In this document: positions 11,232 through 22,447 of the stretch, piece after piece
Numbering within the stretch: position 1 is the first letter of the stretch
How the letters are laid out: each line of letters starts with the position of its first letter
Assembly: GCF_000835495.1 (NCBI RefSeq)
Contig: NW_015622541.1
Span: forward strand, 8,060,001 to 8,124,000
Reading direction: 5' to 3'
Source of the DNA: Cladophialophora immunda
Taxonomy: Eukaryota > Ascomycota > Eurotiomycetes > Chaetothyriales > Herpotrichiellaceae
DNA length: 64,000 bases
Translations under genes and position numbers: made by a program
Notes under the pieces: model-generated
Told to the model about the DNA's origin: nothing
The model's database searches: none
What the model saw: the letters and a program-made list of their open reading frames with translations, nothing else

Positions 11232-11703
11232 AAGAGCGGGGAACGTCTAGGCGGAGATTTCGAGGCCTATCGCAGCGCGTTGACCATCATCCTTGCGCTC
11301 TTCGCACCCCACATCGCGCAAAGCAACCTCGTATTCTTGGTTGGCTACGGGCGTTCGTTATGAAATCCATAACGTTATGGCCTGCAGCTACGGCACTTTG
11401 GCATGTTCGCTTGTCGGGAGGTAGTTGTCGTCTTTAAATCCAGACTTGACGTTGCTAACGGTGGTGATAATCTTCCTGGATCGAGGAGACGAAGTAAACG
11501 GCATAGTACAAAATCCAGGAAATTCACGAGAGCTTCTATTGTTCCTGGGGTCTTCGGCTGTTGTTTTTATTGATTCCTGAAGAGTTTCGCTTGAACCATA
11601 CTGTCTCCAGGTTGGCTGTTCAGGATATTATCTTTGCCCCATCACCATCATCCACTTGAGGCTCCGTTCGTCTTCTTCAACTTCGCTCCAGCTCTACGGG
11701 GCG
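11232..11703. other. Intergenic with a 14-bp perfect palindrome
   Basis: No gene seen. CCATAACGTTATGG at 11367-11380 is a perfect palindrome. The last 60 bp are the leader of the bZIP gene. Confidence 0.4.
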
Positions 11704-12858
11704 ATGGCGGAGAAGAAAGGTCAGGTGAAGCGCAAAGCCGCGCCGCTGGCGATACCCCAGCCTGGCGAAAATGCGGCAGAAAGGAAGCGAGTGCTCAACG
11801 TCCTCGCCCAACGACGATATCGCCAGAGGCGAAAAGAGCACATCAAAAAGCTCGAAGCCCATGCAGCAGACGTGAATGGGGATGCCAACGTGTTCTATGG
11901 CCAGGGCCCTCCTTCGCCTACGAGCCCAAGCGCATCATCAAATGCCGACGGAGCACATACAGACACTGGTGGTCAAGTATTGCATCCAACCTTCCAACCA
12001 TCAGACATGTCGTTCGATGACGGTGCTTGTGATTACCCGGTCGAGACGGCGGCGGAAACTGTAACGCTCCCTACCCTGTCGGATGCCTTTGCTACGTACG
12101 ACGCATATTCCTTCGCTGGTATACCTACTCAAGATCAGGTACTCTGGGATACATCGGTACTGCTTCCTTCATTGCCGAGCACACCGCTGTCATCATCGAA
12201 GCATACATCTTCGAGCGAGAGCGAAACCTGGTCGCTAGCACCTCTCCCGGTAGACCAAGGAACTCCGGGGACCGGTCAGACGACGCCTCAAGGGACCTCG
12301 ATTTTTGATCAGGAGATGACATATTCATTTCCCGACGAAGCACACTTGGAGATGGCCGAGCTTACCTTACTGCGGGGGTGCATGGCAATTGCCAGACGCA
12401 TGAAAGTGCAAGACATCATATGGTCCCTGACCTCAACGTCGCCGTTCGCCGATTCTTCCACCAGCCTGACACAATTCAGTTACCTCCCGAGTAATTTGCA
12501 ACCGACGCTGGTCCAGATGACTATCCCACACCACCCGGTCATTGACCTCCTGCCATGGCCGTTGGCGCGCGACAGGATGATCAAAGTGTTGTCACAGCCT
12601 CCTCAGTTTCGACCACCGGGGGCGGCCTCTCCAACGGCCCTGCTAGACTTTGTATATGACCTGGAAGACAGCGCAGAGGGGGTAAGAATAAGCGGTGGTG
12701 ATCCCTACTCGGAGATGAACTGGGAAGTGGGCGAAAAGGTGTTCAAGTCGTGGTGGTGGATTCTCGACAGAGATATCGTGAAGAGAAGCAATGAACTGCG
12801 TGCTTCAAGGGGGGCGCCGATGCTAGGGAGCGGGAGTATTCTGGGAGAGGTGGTATGA
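11704..12858 (+). CDS. bZIP transcription factor with C-terminal DUF3425
   Basis: Single exon, 384 aa. The basic region lies at about residues 26-45, with the fungal signature N-x-x-A-Q-R-R-Y-R-x-R (VLNVLAQRRYRQRRKEHIK), followed by a short zipper-like helix. The middle is acidic and Ser/Pro-rich. Residues about 225-380 match the fungal DUF3425 region: LRGCMAIARRMKVQDIIW, LQPTLVQMTIPHHPVIDLLPWPL, RDRMIKVL and WEVGEKVFKSWWWILDRDIV. Such factors are pathway or stress regulators in filamentous fungi; targets are unknown. An upstream in-frame stretch lacks a better ATG, and the ATG at 11704 begins MAEKKGQ just before the basic region. Confidence 0.88.
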   Translation: MAEKKGQVKRKAAPLAIPQPGENAAERKRVLNVLAQRRYRQRRKEHIKKLEAHAADVNGDANVFYGQGPPSPTSPSASSNADGAHTDTGGQVLHPTFQPSDMSFDDGACDYPVETAAETVTLPTLSDAFATYDAYSFAGIPTQDQVLWDTSVLLPSLPSTPLSSSKHTSSSESETWSLAPLPVDQGTPGTGQTTPQGTSIFDQEMTYSFPDEAHLEMAELTLLRGCMAIARRMKVQDIIWSLTSTSPFADSSTSLTQFSYLPSNLQPTLVQMTIPHHPVIDLLPWPLARDRMIKVLSQPPQFRPPGAASPTALLDFVYDLEDSAEGVRISGGDPYSEMNWEVGEKVFKSWWWILDRDIVKRSNELRASRGAPMLGSGSILGEVV

Positions 12859-14413
12859 CCAGGGCCAGGGCAAAGAGGTTGGGAGAGGCCTTCTTCCTCT
12901 CTATGAAGTAATAACATCCATCATCATCTGCAATGATTGACACGGTTCGTTGCTATCTTTGGATCGTTTCCAAGGATATCGCGTATTCAGACAGGGTTGC
13001 ATCCTGGAAGGCAGGCAGGCCCCTGTCCGCTCGTTCTTCGCTATCGTGACCGAAAACAAAAGCCATCCCCGGTCTCCGAGCATTGGTATCAGTACGTACG
13101 AGTAGGGAGCATTCACCTGCTCGCATCTCGAGTACCGGCGCTCGACAGGACTCGGTCATCCACGCATGCATGCCTCGCACCCTGCGGACACGTGCGGGAG
13201 GTCGGGCCGTTAAGCTTTTGGTCCATGCTTTTCCAATCTCCCCACTTCTCGTAGTTGTACGAGTATGCAGCGCCTGTCCTTTTCTCTTCTTTGCGGTTGT
13301 CGAATCTCGACTGGGTGCTCGTGAGGGCAATTTCACGCCAGCCACCAAAGCAACATGGCGGAGGTTAGAGCGGCATGGTGTGGTCGAGGCGTTCGTGTTG
13401 CATAATGCAATTTCGGGGCCATGCCTTCGCCCCACGAGTCAGCTCCATATCATTGGAAGCATACGAGAAGGTGGCTTTCGGAGGATTGGGCGCGGACGCG
13501 AGAAGCGAGCTCCGACTTGAATCCCCCGCCCTGCATTGTGTTTTTTTGGTGTTTTCATCATCCTTTTTCTCCTGTCGTCCCGAACAAAGTCTTGCGCGAA
13601 TCATAGCCCGTGCTCTTCACGTGGCGTGTAGATGTTCGGAGGTTGATGTCTCCCAAGGTGCTGCGTGGCAATAGGTCAGCAACGACGAGAACAGAGCCTC
13701 AGAGCGCCAGAGCAAGCGTGAGAACCTGATACCTTCGGGGTCCTTTCATCATGATGCTGCAATTCTCCGACGAGAGGACCAGTTGGATTTGGTTACCGGG
13801 GACGAGCTGCTTCTCGTGCTGACCGGGTCTAGCCTCTTGCAGCAGCCTTCTGGGCCTCGTTAGCGAGGGTTCTCCTTGTCTGTTGGAGCCGAACTGGCGT
13901 TGGACTCCTTATCTGCCAGGGCTGAGCCATCGCAGGCCTGCCCCATTCGGCAAGATCCCCTGGTTCTGACAGTGACAATGCCATGTCGTGGAGAGTCTGG
14001 CCTTGCAGTCGTCGCCCTGCGCTATTCTGTGCTAGGCGAGCTGGACCCGTCGGTACCTGCATGAGGCTGCAAGTTTGACTGCATCGCGCAAGCAGCTTGC
14101 AGAGCTAGCTTCGCCCGTCAGGTTGCCTCTGGCACCGCCCTTTGCCGTGCAGGGCCATCAAAGTCCCGAAGTCCAGCTTTCTCGTCTGCGTACCGAGTAC
14201 ACCAGGGCAGCCCTCTTCCATCTGGGATTCCACAAGTTAGGTCCAACCGTTCCCAACTTCGTCCATTCTTTCCTTCTCGCTCGTTACTTTCTTTTCTGTT
14301 TGTGTGTGTTGATGTGATTTCGATACTTCCACAATCCTATCCCAACGGCCACCGGCGCGGAGAGGCCATTGACCTCGACAGTACCTCGTCGATTTCGCTC
14401 ATTCCGGTTCACG
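12859..14413. other. 1.55 kb gene-free region, long leader or promoter of the surface protein gene
   Basis: Open frames here on both strands overlap each other, are Arg/Ser/Pro-rich and show no motif, so none is called. Two CACGTG cores occur at 13189-13194 and 13618-13623, and a GCATGCATGC palindrome at 13164-13173. The T/C-rich tracts near 13530-13580 and 14260-14300 look like leader or promoter sequence. Confidence 0.4.
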
Positions 14414-15900
14414 ATGCGTCGGTCCCTCGCTCTCTTCCTCGGCCTCGCCGCGCTGGGATTTGCCCAGGAGGGTGGTACTGCCACGACTTCGACCGACTCA
14501 TCGACGACTACCCCTACGGATTCAGTCACTACTGCCCCCGCTACCACATCTTCAAATCCAAGTTCCAGCGCAGGTTCGAGTAGCTCGACAAATGCCACGA
14601 GCACGACGCAAGGCCCCATAACACATACGGTTGCAGTGGCTTTGGTATGCAACGCTCCAAAGAGGGTCGTGGCAAGGGTTATAACTGATACATTGAGTAG
14701 GGAGGGTTTACGTTCGTTCCCGACGTAACTCTGGCCGAAGTTGGCGACACGATCTTGTTCCAATTCTACCCAACAAACCACTCCGTCATTCGCGCTGAAT
14801 ATGGTTATCCTTGCATTCCATACGAGGACACGGGCGTCGACAAGGTCGGATTCTTCTCGGGCTTTTATCCTGTCGACGCAATATTGCCCGACCCGCCTCA
14901 ATGGTCGATTCTGGTCAATGACACAAACCCCATCTTTTACTACTGCGGCGCCCCAGGATCGTGTATATCTCATCAGATGGTTGGGGTCATCAATCCCAAT
15001 GCTACGACATCCCTGCAACACCAAAAAGACCTGGCATCGGAATCACAGTTCATGTTACTACCAGGTCAACCTTGGCCCGACGAGAGCGAGGATCCTTTCA
15101 CCACGTCGTCCCCAGCTCCCAGTGCGTCGCCGACTGCTTCTTCCACCGGGTCGGCATCCGCCAGTGCAACCAGCGCCAGTGAAAAGTCATCCTCCAGCTC
15201 AAGCCTCTCTGGCGGTGCAATCGCGGGTATTGCAATTGGAGCCTCTGCCGTTGCTCTCGCGGCAGCTGTCGCCCTCTATCTCTGTGGCCGTCAATCTCGC
15301 GCTCGCGGGTCCAACATCAAACACATCGACGACCGCCCCAACACGGGCCACGCTACTCAGGTTTCCTACAACCCACAAGCGCCGCATAGCCACCTATCTT
15401 ACATGACCGATCCGACCAAGCATATGTCCATGCACAGCAGCGTCGTGGGCATGGCACCCTCACCAGCCCTGCCGGGATACGTGCCTTCACATGATCCTAA
15501 CATGTCACCCCCTCTGCATCCCGCGTATCCGATGCCAATGAGCGACTCTCTGAGTCCCAGTCCGATGGCGCCAGGAAGTGATTTCGCCTTACCACACAGT
15601 CCGAGCCCGAGTCAGATGTACGCAGTCCCAGCGTATAGCAGCGGTGTTCCGCATAGCACGTAAGCATGGATAACTACCAAAACGGGCCCAGGAACATAAA
15701 AAGCTAACTTTATCAATAGGAACGGAACCCCTGTCCACTCCATGATATACAGCGCCCCGCCACCGCCGCATGTCCATGAGATGGCGGCTTCGGAGCCTCT
15801 GCCCCATCCCCAGTCACCACAGTCCCAGGGGGATGGGATTATGGGCTTCATTCGGAGGTCAAGCGTTAGTAAAGCCGGGGGCGTAGAACGGTACGGGTGA
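14414..15900 (+). CDS. Membrane-anchored cupredoxin-like, Ser/Thr-rich cell-surface protein
   Basis: Exons 14414-14644, 14701-15659 and 15720-15900 give 456 aa with consistent phases. Order: signal peptide (MRRSLALFLGLAALGFAQ), Ser/Thr-rich linker, cupredoxin-like domain at about 78-195 (FTFVPDVTLAEVGDTILFQF, NHSV, and PIFYYCGAPGSCISHQMVG), a second Ser/Ala-rich stalk, a single TM helix (GGAIAGIAIGASAVALAAAV then ALYLC), and a Pro/His/Met-rich cytoplasmic tail. His, Cys, His and Met at the usual blue-copper positions are seen, so metal binding is possible. Similar extracellular serine-rich proteins are found in many ascomycetes; function is unknown. The long 5' region may allow strong regulation. 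Confidence 0.85.
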
Positions 15901-16344
15901 AGAGCCACAACGTCGCCATCTTCCGCTTACCGTAGGTGCTGGGGCTGGCGATTGAACCGGACAAAGAGAAAAAAATGTAGGCTATTTAGCAATGTATTCT
16001 GGGTGGAAATCTACTGTTGGGTAATTATGGCGCATCGATTTTTGACGGATATCTGTGTCAGATCAAAGCATGAGGAGATGAATGTCTAAAGGGCAGTTCC
16101 TAGAGGCGAGCTAGGCGTATTTTCCGAAGGGGTGCAAACAGGCTTGGGACGAAAATCAAAAACCTGAGATTAATACGAAGCATCAATGGCCACATTGGTT
16201 CGGGCCACATTGGCTTGACACAGATCTAATTTCATAGATTCCTGTTGACGTGTAACCGATGGCGACCGACAATCCAACCACAGGACTCAGTACAGATCTT
16301 GGGCTCTTGGGGCTCCGATGGCAGTGACGGGTTCGATCTCCGTC
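15901..16344. other. Convergent intergenic spacer
   Basis: Lies between the stop of the surface-protein gene and the stop of the esterase gene; 3' flanks only. No gene or RNA recognised. Confidence 0.4.
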
Positions 16345-18583
16345 TCAGGAATCCTGAGACCCTAGAAGTCCCACCGTCAATCCCTTCATCCTCCGCTTCA
16401 GCAGGTCCTCTTCGCTGCCGAGACTCACGAGGCTCTTGCTTCGGCCAAGATTGTCGGCGCCCTTTTGCTTGTCTTCCTGCTTCCGCCGGTTGTTCTCCCC
16501 TTTCGTTGCTCCATTGGGCCTCGCCGCCGCCGACGAACTTGCTTCTTTGCCGGAGCTTAGGCTAGACATGACCAGTGGTGCATCGTCATCCATACTCTCT
16601 CCCGTCGGGGTCCTTTTGTGGTGCCTCGTTTCGGTTGTCGTGGCAAGCTCGAGCGAGCTGCCCGAGTCGTGCGTGAACGTTCCCTGTCTCAACCTGCTTT
16701 CAATCGCGGGGCCCTCGAATTGATGCGGTGGCCTTGCGAAAATCTCTTGGATCCACTTCCCACAGCGGAAGATGTGTTTCCAGCCCTCTGGAAAGATGCT
16801 GACGAAGGACACAAAGCCGTGTGATATTCCCGGAATCAGGGTCACCTCAACATGGTCCTTCTCATTAAACTCGGCCGTCGACTTCTCTAGGCCAACCTCT
16901 TGTCGTTCACGGAAGAGATGGAGTTTCGCTTGGCGTAAGCGACCGGCGAAGATGACTGTGTCATCCACCAACGGGTCGCGTTCGCCGGTCAGGAAGTACG
17001 TTTTGGGAAACTTCGCGAGGAGCCCTTCAGAGGCGACAGCGGGACAAAGCAAATGATCTGTTGTAAAGTCGGGTCGATGGTATGGCCCCACGTAGAGGAT
17101 GATCATTGCACGCATCATCTCCGGAGTGAGGATCCGGTCGCCAAAGTAGGAGATGATGCTGGAGACGGCCAGTCTGGTTTTGAGCGGTTGAGGCTTAGAG
17201 AGCGCGACAGCCTGCTTTTGGGCTTCCACGTCGGTGTTCTTTCGGTCAAGGGGCATTTCCTCTTGGACAGGGCTCTCGACTCGAGGGGCGAAGAAATCGT
17301 GATTAGGGTCGTCCTCGTCGTCGCTCATCGGACGTGGAGTTGTTGGAGTATATCGGCGATCGATATCCTCACTCTTGCGCTTGATAAACCGCTCGTATTT
17401 CTTCGCTGTCCGCGGGTTACGGATCAGCGCCATTTGATCGTCCGTCATCCAGCTGCCAATGTTGAAGTCCAAGGCCGGGTACAAGAGAACCAGTCCAGCA
17501 GGAGTCGGCAGGATTCCTCGAGAAGTGCTGCTCTGATTCGACTGAATCACCATCAAAGTCGTGCCACATGCCAGATTTCCACCTGCGCTGTCGCCCGTGA
17601 TCACGATCCTTGGGCACGTGTCCGGTTTCATCCCGATACACCGGCCTCGAGTTGCCACGATCTGAGTGTAGACGTCAAAGCACTCATTCAGAGCGTACGG
17701 GTAAGGATATTCGGGCGCCTTGCGATAATCGAGACTAAGAATTGGCAGCCCGGTTCTTCCGGCCAACGCAAGCAACTTGTCATCACTTGTCCTCGGGTCC
17801 ATGGCAACGAAGCCTCCTCCTGGGATATCTAGAACCACGTTCTCCTGCTTCTCCAACTCAGCGAGGGAGCCGTCGAAGTACATCCATGCAACTACGGGTT
17901 CTTTGTAATGAGATTGTCTTGGGCGAGGGATGCGAATCCGCCGCGGCTTGTATTTGGTGAAGCGAGGGCGTAATAACGCCGTGAAGAACTTCAGGTAAGG
18001 TGTGGTTGGCTTGTTCCATGCGACTCGTAAATGATCGACCGTCAGAACAGCGCGAACTTTGCGGACTTTTTCATCCGCTTGCTCTGCCGAGAAGAGATAG
18101 TACACAGAGAATATGATTGAGCATAAATCCCTGAGGGCCTTGTTTCTAATCCTCATAGCGCTCCAGAAACCAGCGTCCAGAGCCGTGGTGATCCATGTGG
18201 CTCGAAAGTATGCTCTGTTGTACAGGTTTGCGAGGGGTTCGGGGGACTCGAGGCCAACGATCTTCGCAAAGTTTCGGCATATGTAGAGCCAGAGGAAGGT
18301 CAAGACAATAGATTGCCAGACAGTGAATCGTTTCGAGAGGCGCTGGGAGATGGATCGAATGAGTGGAGGGCCATGCTTATCGCCTCTTATCCTGTCATAA
18401 GCAAGCGATCTTCCAAAGCAGAACAAAGAGATTACCTCAGAAGGTAGAGTGACCAGAACGAGACAACTGCGAAGACCTGGACTTTGCGGAACTGAGACGA
18501 CGGCCGGCCCAGCACATGATCTGCCCACTCTGATCAGCGCAAAGGACTTCACGACAAGGGCGGTTCTTAAGCAGACCTATCAT
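16345..18583 (-). CDS. HSL-family alpha/beta hydrolase (lipase/esterase) with N-terminal membrane segment; 5' end tentative
   Basis: About 700 aa. The core has the hormone-sensitive-lipase pattern: VVLDIPGGGFVAM (oxyanion GGG), LDYRKAPEYPYPYAL, nucleophile elbow ITGDSAGGNLA, acid in LTGERDPLVDD, and His in PGISHGFVSF. A hydrophobic stretch (WQSIVLTFLWLYICRNFAK) suggests membrane attachment. The C-terminus is disordered. The continuous frame opens at a GTG at 18552 with no ATG, so the 5' end must be spliced. Removing a 44-nt GT-AG intron (18435-18392) joins the frame to another reading ...VFAVVSFWSLYLLR, a second hydrophobic helix. A first exon from the ATG at 18583 with a further intron is possible but undecided. 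Substrate unknown. Confidence 0.8.
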
Positions 18584-19469
18584 ACTTGAGATTCACTGGG
18601 CGCCAGAGACATCAATCATAGATTCAAAAGGGAAGTCGAATGCAGGGCAGTCGGAGAATGCCACAACAAGACAACGCCATTCCAGAGCACGGACAACTAC
18701 CGAGCTTTTGTCCGCATGCAGAGAATGGAAGAGAAAAGGAAACACGGTAGAGTTCTGGAGCAAAAGCATAGAAGGCCACCGGCTGACAAGGAGGCACAGA
18801 ACCTGTGACCACTGCCATCGCAACGAAGACTCCTCTGACGTTGTAGCCCCGGAGTCCGGGTGGCTGTGGCATGCTCAGGTACCAGAAACGGCGAGCGAGG
18901 ATGCGGAAACCCACGTTGCGGGCCGAAGGGCATGTGAAAGTTTGGCCATCAGGTGACGCACCGGCATGTGAAAGCGATACCGAGTATAGTCGACACACAG
19001 ATACACCAGCTATTTGTACTCCAACTAACAAGTCGAAAAGGGGTATTCGCTGCATTAATGTGCCGATTGTCTATTCCACAGCCTCGTCCATATTTCTTGG
19101 GAAAATGCCTCCTGGGTGTCTGTCCCGAGATGAATTAGTATTTCCCAGACCCAAACCCGCATTCTCGTCCTGTGGGAATTTGCTGCACTATCACTTTAAT
19201 CTCCGCGTCTCCCAAGATGATCATGTTGCTCCTGCTGCATTTTGAGATCATGTCTAACCAATCCAGGACTCTAAGAGTCATAAGAGAACTGGCCGAAATG
19301 AGGTGGACCGTCTGATGCGGCCTGGTGCGTCCCAATGCACATAAAAGATTTTGCATGCTGCATTGCGCCCGCTCTCGAGGATACTCCAATGTGGGGGTTC
19401 TGCGCTGAACTCTCATCGTCCATATTGTCTCAAGGGTGACAGTATTAGACGCCTTCCTGTTCAACGCCG
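18584..19469. other. Intergenic, about 890 bp
   Basis: Promoter of the esterase gene and 3' flank of the RING gene. Open frames in this stretch are short, overlap on both strands and show no known motif. No RNA gene recognised. Confidence 0.4.
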
Positions 19470-20900
19470 TCAAGAGAATGGTAGATGATCTCTAATCCAG
19501 CCTGTCACTCCTCCACTGTTTCCACCATTGCGACTCCCGCCACTGCTCCCACCTTGGCCTCTTGAGCTATGTCGTCTCAGGTCACTGAGAGTGCTTGCAT
19601 GGCGATGGGTTTCAGGGCGTTCCACATCGTAGTCATGTCTCCTGCCGTAATATGACTCTCGGACTTCTCGTATCGTGCGGGGAGTCTCTGGAATCGGCGC
19701 TGGGTGGTATCGACCGGCTTCAGGGCCATAGGCACGTGGACTTGATACTGACGATGCTCGCCGGCTGTGTCTCCGTCTTGAAGGTCCCGGCCGCAATCGA
19801 TCTTCCGGATCCGTGATGGGTTTCCGACAGTGGGGGCAGGTATCATGTTCTTTCAGCCACGCTGTTACGCAGTCACCGTGAAACCAGTGATTGCATGGAA
19901 GGACAGTCACCTCGTTGTTCAACTCAACGTTGTCCATACATATTGAACACTCAGCCTTCCCTTCTTCGCCTAGCATTTCCCGGTCGACCTTCTTCTTTTT
20001 GAGAGACAGGATGGCTTCCTCTGACGCAGGCGGAGGTGCGGTACTTGCATTGTGTTGCTCCATGAGCTGTGTCATAACCCGGTCAAAGGCTTCTTGACTG
20101 TACACCATATCGCCAGTTCGAGCGTTCGCGGGGTTGAGCATTTGATGGAGAAGGTCAAATGGCAAAGGGGGTTGGCCTCCTCTTCGTCTGTCGTCAGGGT
20201 CTGGACCATGAAGCCCTTCTGGTTGCATTGATTGCAAAATGAGGGAGAAGAGACTGCGAAAGATTCAGCACAAAATCACCACCGTGCCTATGAAACATAC
20301 TCTTGCAAACCCGCCGGCTGCAAATGGAAGTGAGGGTCATCCAATCCGCCTGCGCCTTGTCCTCGCGGGAATCCGAAGGGGCTTAGAGGGACAAAGGGAG
20401 CAGGCATGCCTCGATTATGTAGTTCATCCAGTCGGGTAAGCAATTGCCCCATCTCATCAATCACTTCATGTAGGTCATCTACTCGTACATTGCGCCCATC
20501 GCCCCGCCATGAACGGGTGCTGAGAACCATTCTCCCACCTCCACCGGTGGTTGTAAACTCGAACGTCGTAAAGTTGGTTCCATCATCGTCGTTCGCATCT
20601 TCTGCCCAAGGATTATGGCTCTGTAGCCCAGTGTGATCATGCAGGTCTCCGGTAGGTGGTGATGGCGGGTCGACGGGCAAGGGCAGAGAGGGCGGTCGGT
20701 CTAAGTCGTAGGTAGACGGGGCTTCGCCGGGTTCGAGCTGGTGTGTCGTGTTAGCACTGACTTTCCCACGGGTTGGTGAGGCTGCATACAATCTCAGTGA
20801 AATCGCCTTCACATCGGGGACAGGTGAGTCCTCCGTGCGCCCGATCCCATTCGTTCTGGCACTGGTGACAAAAGACTCGTTCACCTTGTATTCTTGACAT
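19470..20900 (-). CDS. RING-H2 E3 ubiquitin ligase, RNF126-like with N-terminal zinc ribbon
   Basis: Exons 20900-20790, 20737-20301 and 20253-19470 give 443 aa. The first exon encodes a C2C2 zinc ribbon (VFCHQCQNEWDRAHGG, TCPRC), as in RNF126/RNF115/BCA2-type ligases, and is in a different frame from the long open frame that overlaps it. The middle is disordered. The RING-H2 finger is in exon 3: CSICMDNVELNNEVTVLPCN, HWFHGDCVTAWL, HDTCPHCRKPI, with C3H2C3 ligands complete. The C-terminus is Arg/Ser/Gly-rich. In animals such ligases act in quality control of mislocalised and ubiquitinated proteins; the role here is inferred from the architecture. Confidence 0.9.
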
Positions 20901-21530
20901 GACGATGGTTTGAGGTCGATTGAAGGCTAACTTGAATGGACAGTGTGGTATTTCAGGCGCACAGATGGCGTGGGGACAAGGCTGTCGTCATGCGCAAGCT
21001 GGGTGTGGCGTGGATATGCGGCACCGTGCGTTTCGTATGGTGGTCTGGGGAAGAGTGGCGTCCCCTGCGGGAGAGCGTGGAATGTGTCGTTGCCTAGTGG
21101 TGTCGATCGCACAAGGACGAAATATCCTTTCTAAGTGGACGGAGAGGGAACGGGCGAAATGATATTTGGGTTATTGATGAATCAAAAGATATCAGATAAT
21201 TGACCAGAGAGCCCAGTAGGTTTCCGTTGTCTGCGTGTCACCGGGGCGGGATTGCATCACCTCCAGATCACCGGCCTAGGTTATCGATAAAAGCAAACTT
21301 GTGCCTGTTCCACTTCGTAGTAAACTAGAGCGCGAAGTAATTGAGGATGAAATATTGCCGACTTGTCTTCAACCCTCAACAATGACCAGACCCATCCGAT
21401 CACTGGGTTGGCTTGTTCATATGCATTATTCGACGCCGTTCCAAGTCATTCTTCCGGACCAGGCATTCTCCTTGCCCAGGCAATTATCCTACACAGCCCC
21501 AAAGCAAACGCAAAGGCCGAAAACACGTTG
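20901..21530. other. Intergenic, promoter of the RING gene and FIS1 3' flank
   Basis: 630 bp with no recognised gene. The short plus-strand open frames are G-rich at 20920-21160 and have no motif. Confidence 0.4.
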
Positions 21531-22100
21531 TCACCTCTTTCGCGACCCTCTCATTAACATGCCTCCAACGATGCCCGCAGCAACAGCGACGCCGCCAATG
21601 ATTGCAACACCCATCAGACCCTCCCTTGATACCTTGTCATCGATCAGTTGGCGCAGGCTGGCGGCCTGTAAATTTCCTGGTTCCTTGTCTAGTAACAACT
21701 CGTTATATCTCCTCGCTTCAGCATAGTTCCCTAATTTGTAGTTTCCCAACGCCAGATAGTATAAGCATTCCCTTCTCCTTTCAGGAGTCGTTTTGAAAAT
21801 GTCAGAAAGTAGCTGAACACCAAGTTGTTGCTCGCTTCGCTGGTTCGATTTGATCAAACCCTATCACCATCAGTTTGGACATTTGTATTGGCCGGTCAGG
21901 GAATAACTGTACCCATGCATAGTTGAATTTCGTCTGTACCCCAACATACTCGCCTTCCTTCTCGTACTGGGCGCGCAGAACTTGTAGTTCCGCCGGTTTG
22001 AGAGGGCTGCAGGCAGATAGAGTCAGACCTGTCATCCACCGTAGTCGAATGTGACCACCAACCTTTCTGCGTCTGCGGCGTATGGTAGATTCGACGGCAT
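21531..22100 (-). CDS. FIS1: Mitochondrial fission protein FIS1
   Basis: FIS1 is a tail-anchored outer-membrane protein of mitochondria and peroxisomes that recruits the fission machinery. Exons 22100-22063, 22006-21913 and 21860-21531 give 153 aa, the family length. [12 protein letters not shown] begins the protein; then [30 protein letters not shown] across intron 2, and the TPR-like helices [19 protein letters not shown] and [18 protein letters not shown]-terminal TM helix ([20 protein letters not shown]) ends in a basic RGSRKR tail, the usual targeting signal. The promoter is shared with SPC24. Confidence 0.97.
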
Positions 22101-22447
22101 CGCAATAGTCAATCGGGCGTTTATAAGGTATGCGCAGGATGGTGAGGCAGTGATAGCATTCGAAATAGCGATTTCGGTTGGGAGCCTTTTGAGCGCAATT
22201 GGAGTTGCAGGGTCCTGTGGCTCAGCAAACGACGCAGTGGCTTAGGTATGACGTCCGCCATAAGGGGGCCTTCGTCAACTCCCCAATAAACACCCTCGCA
22301 AATTGTAGGCAGCCTTGGGAGGTAACTTTTGGCTGGTTGCTCCCCGCGACCAATGTCAACAATAGATGCACAAACTAAATCCTGTCAACTCCACGGCCAC
22401 TTTACCATTAACCACTGTTTTTTTTTTTGAGGCCAACATCGCCCAAA
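22101..22447. other. Divergent promoter between FIS1 and SPC24
   Basis: 347 bp. A run of ten T residues ends about 18 bp upstream of the SPC24 start. No gene seen. Confidence 0.4.

Noticed and set aside
12953..13435. 160-codon minus-strand open frame in the long intergenic region
   Set aside because: Arg/Thr/Ser-rich with no motif and competing frames of similar length on the other strand.
16326..16345. GGTTCGATC resembling a tRNA B-box
   Set aside because: No matching A-box, acceptor stem or anticodon arm nearby.
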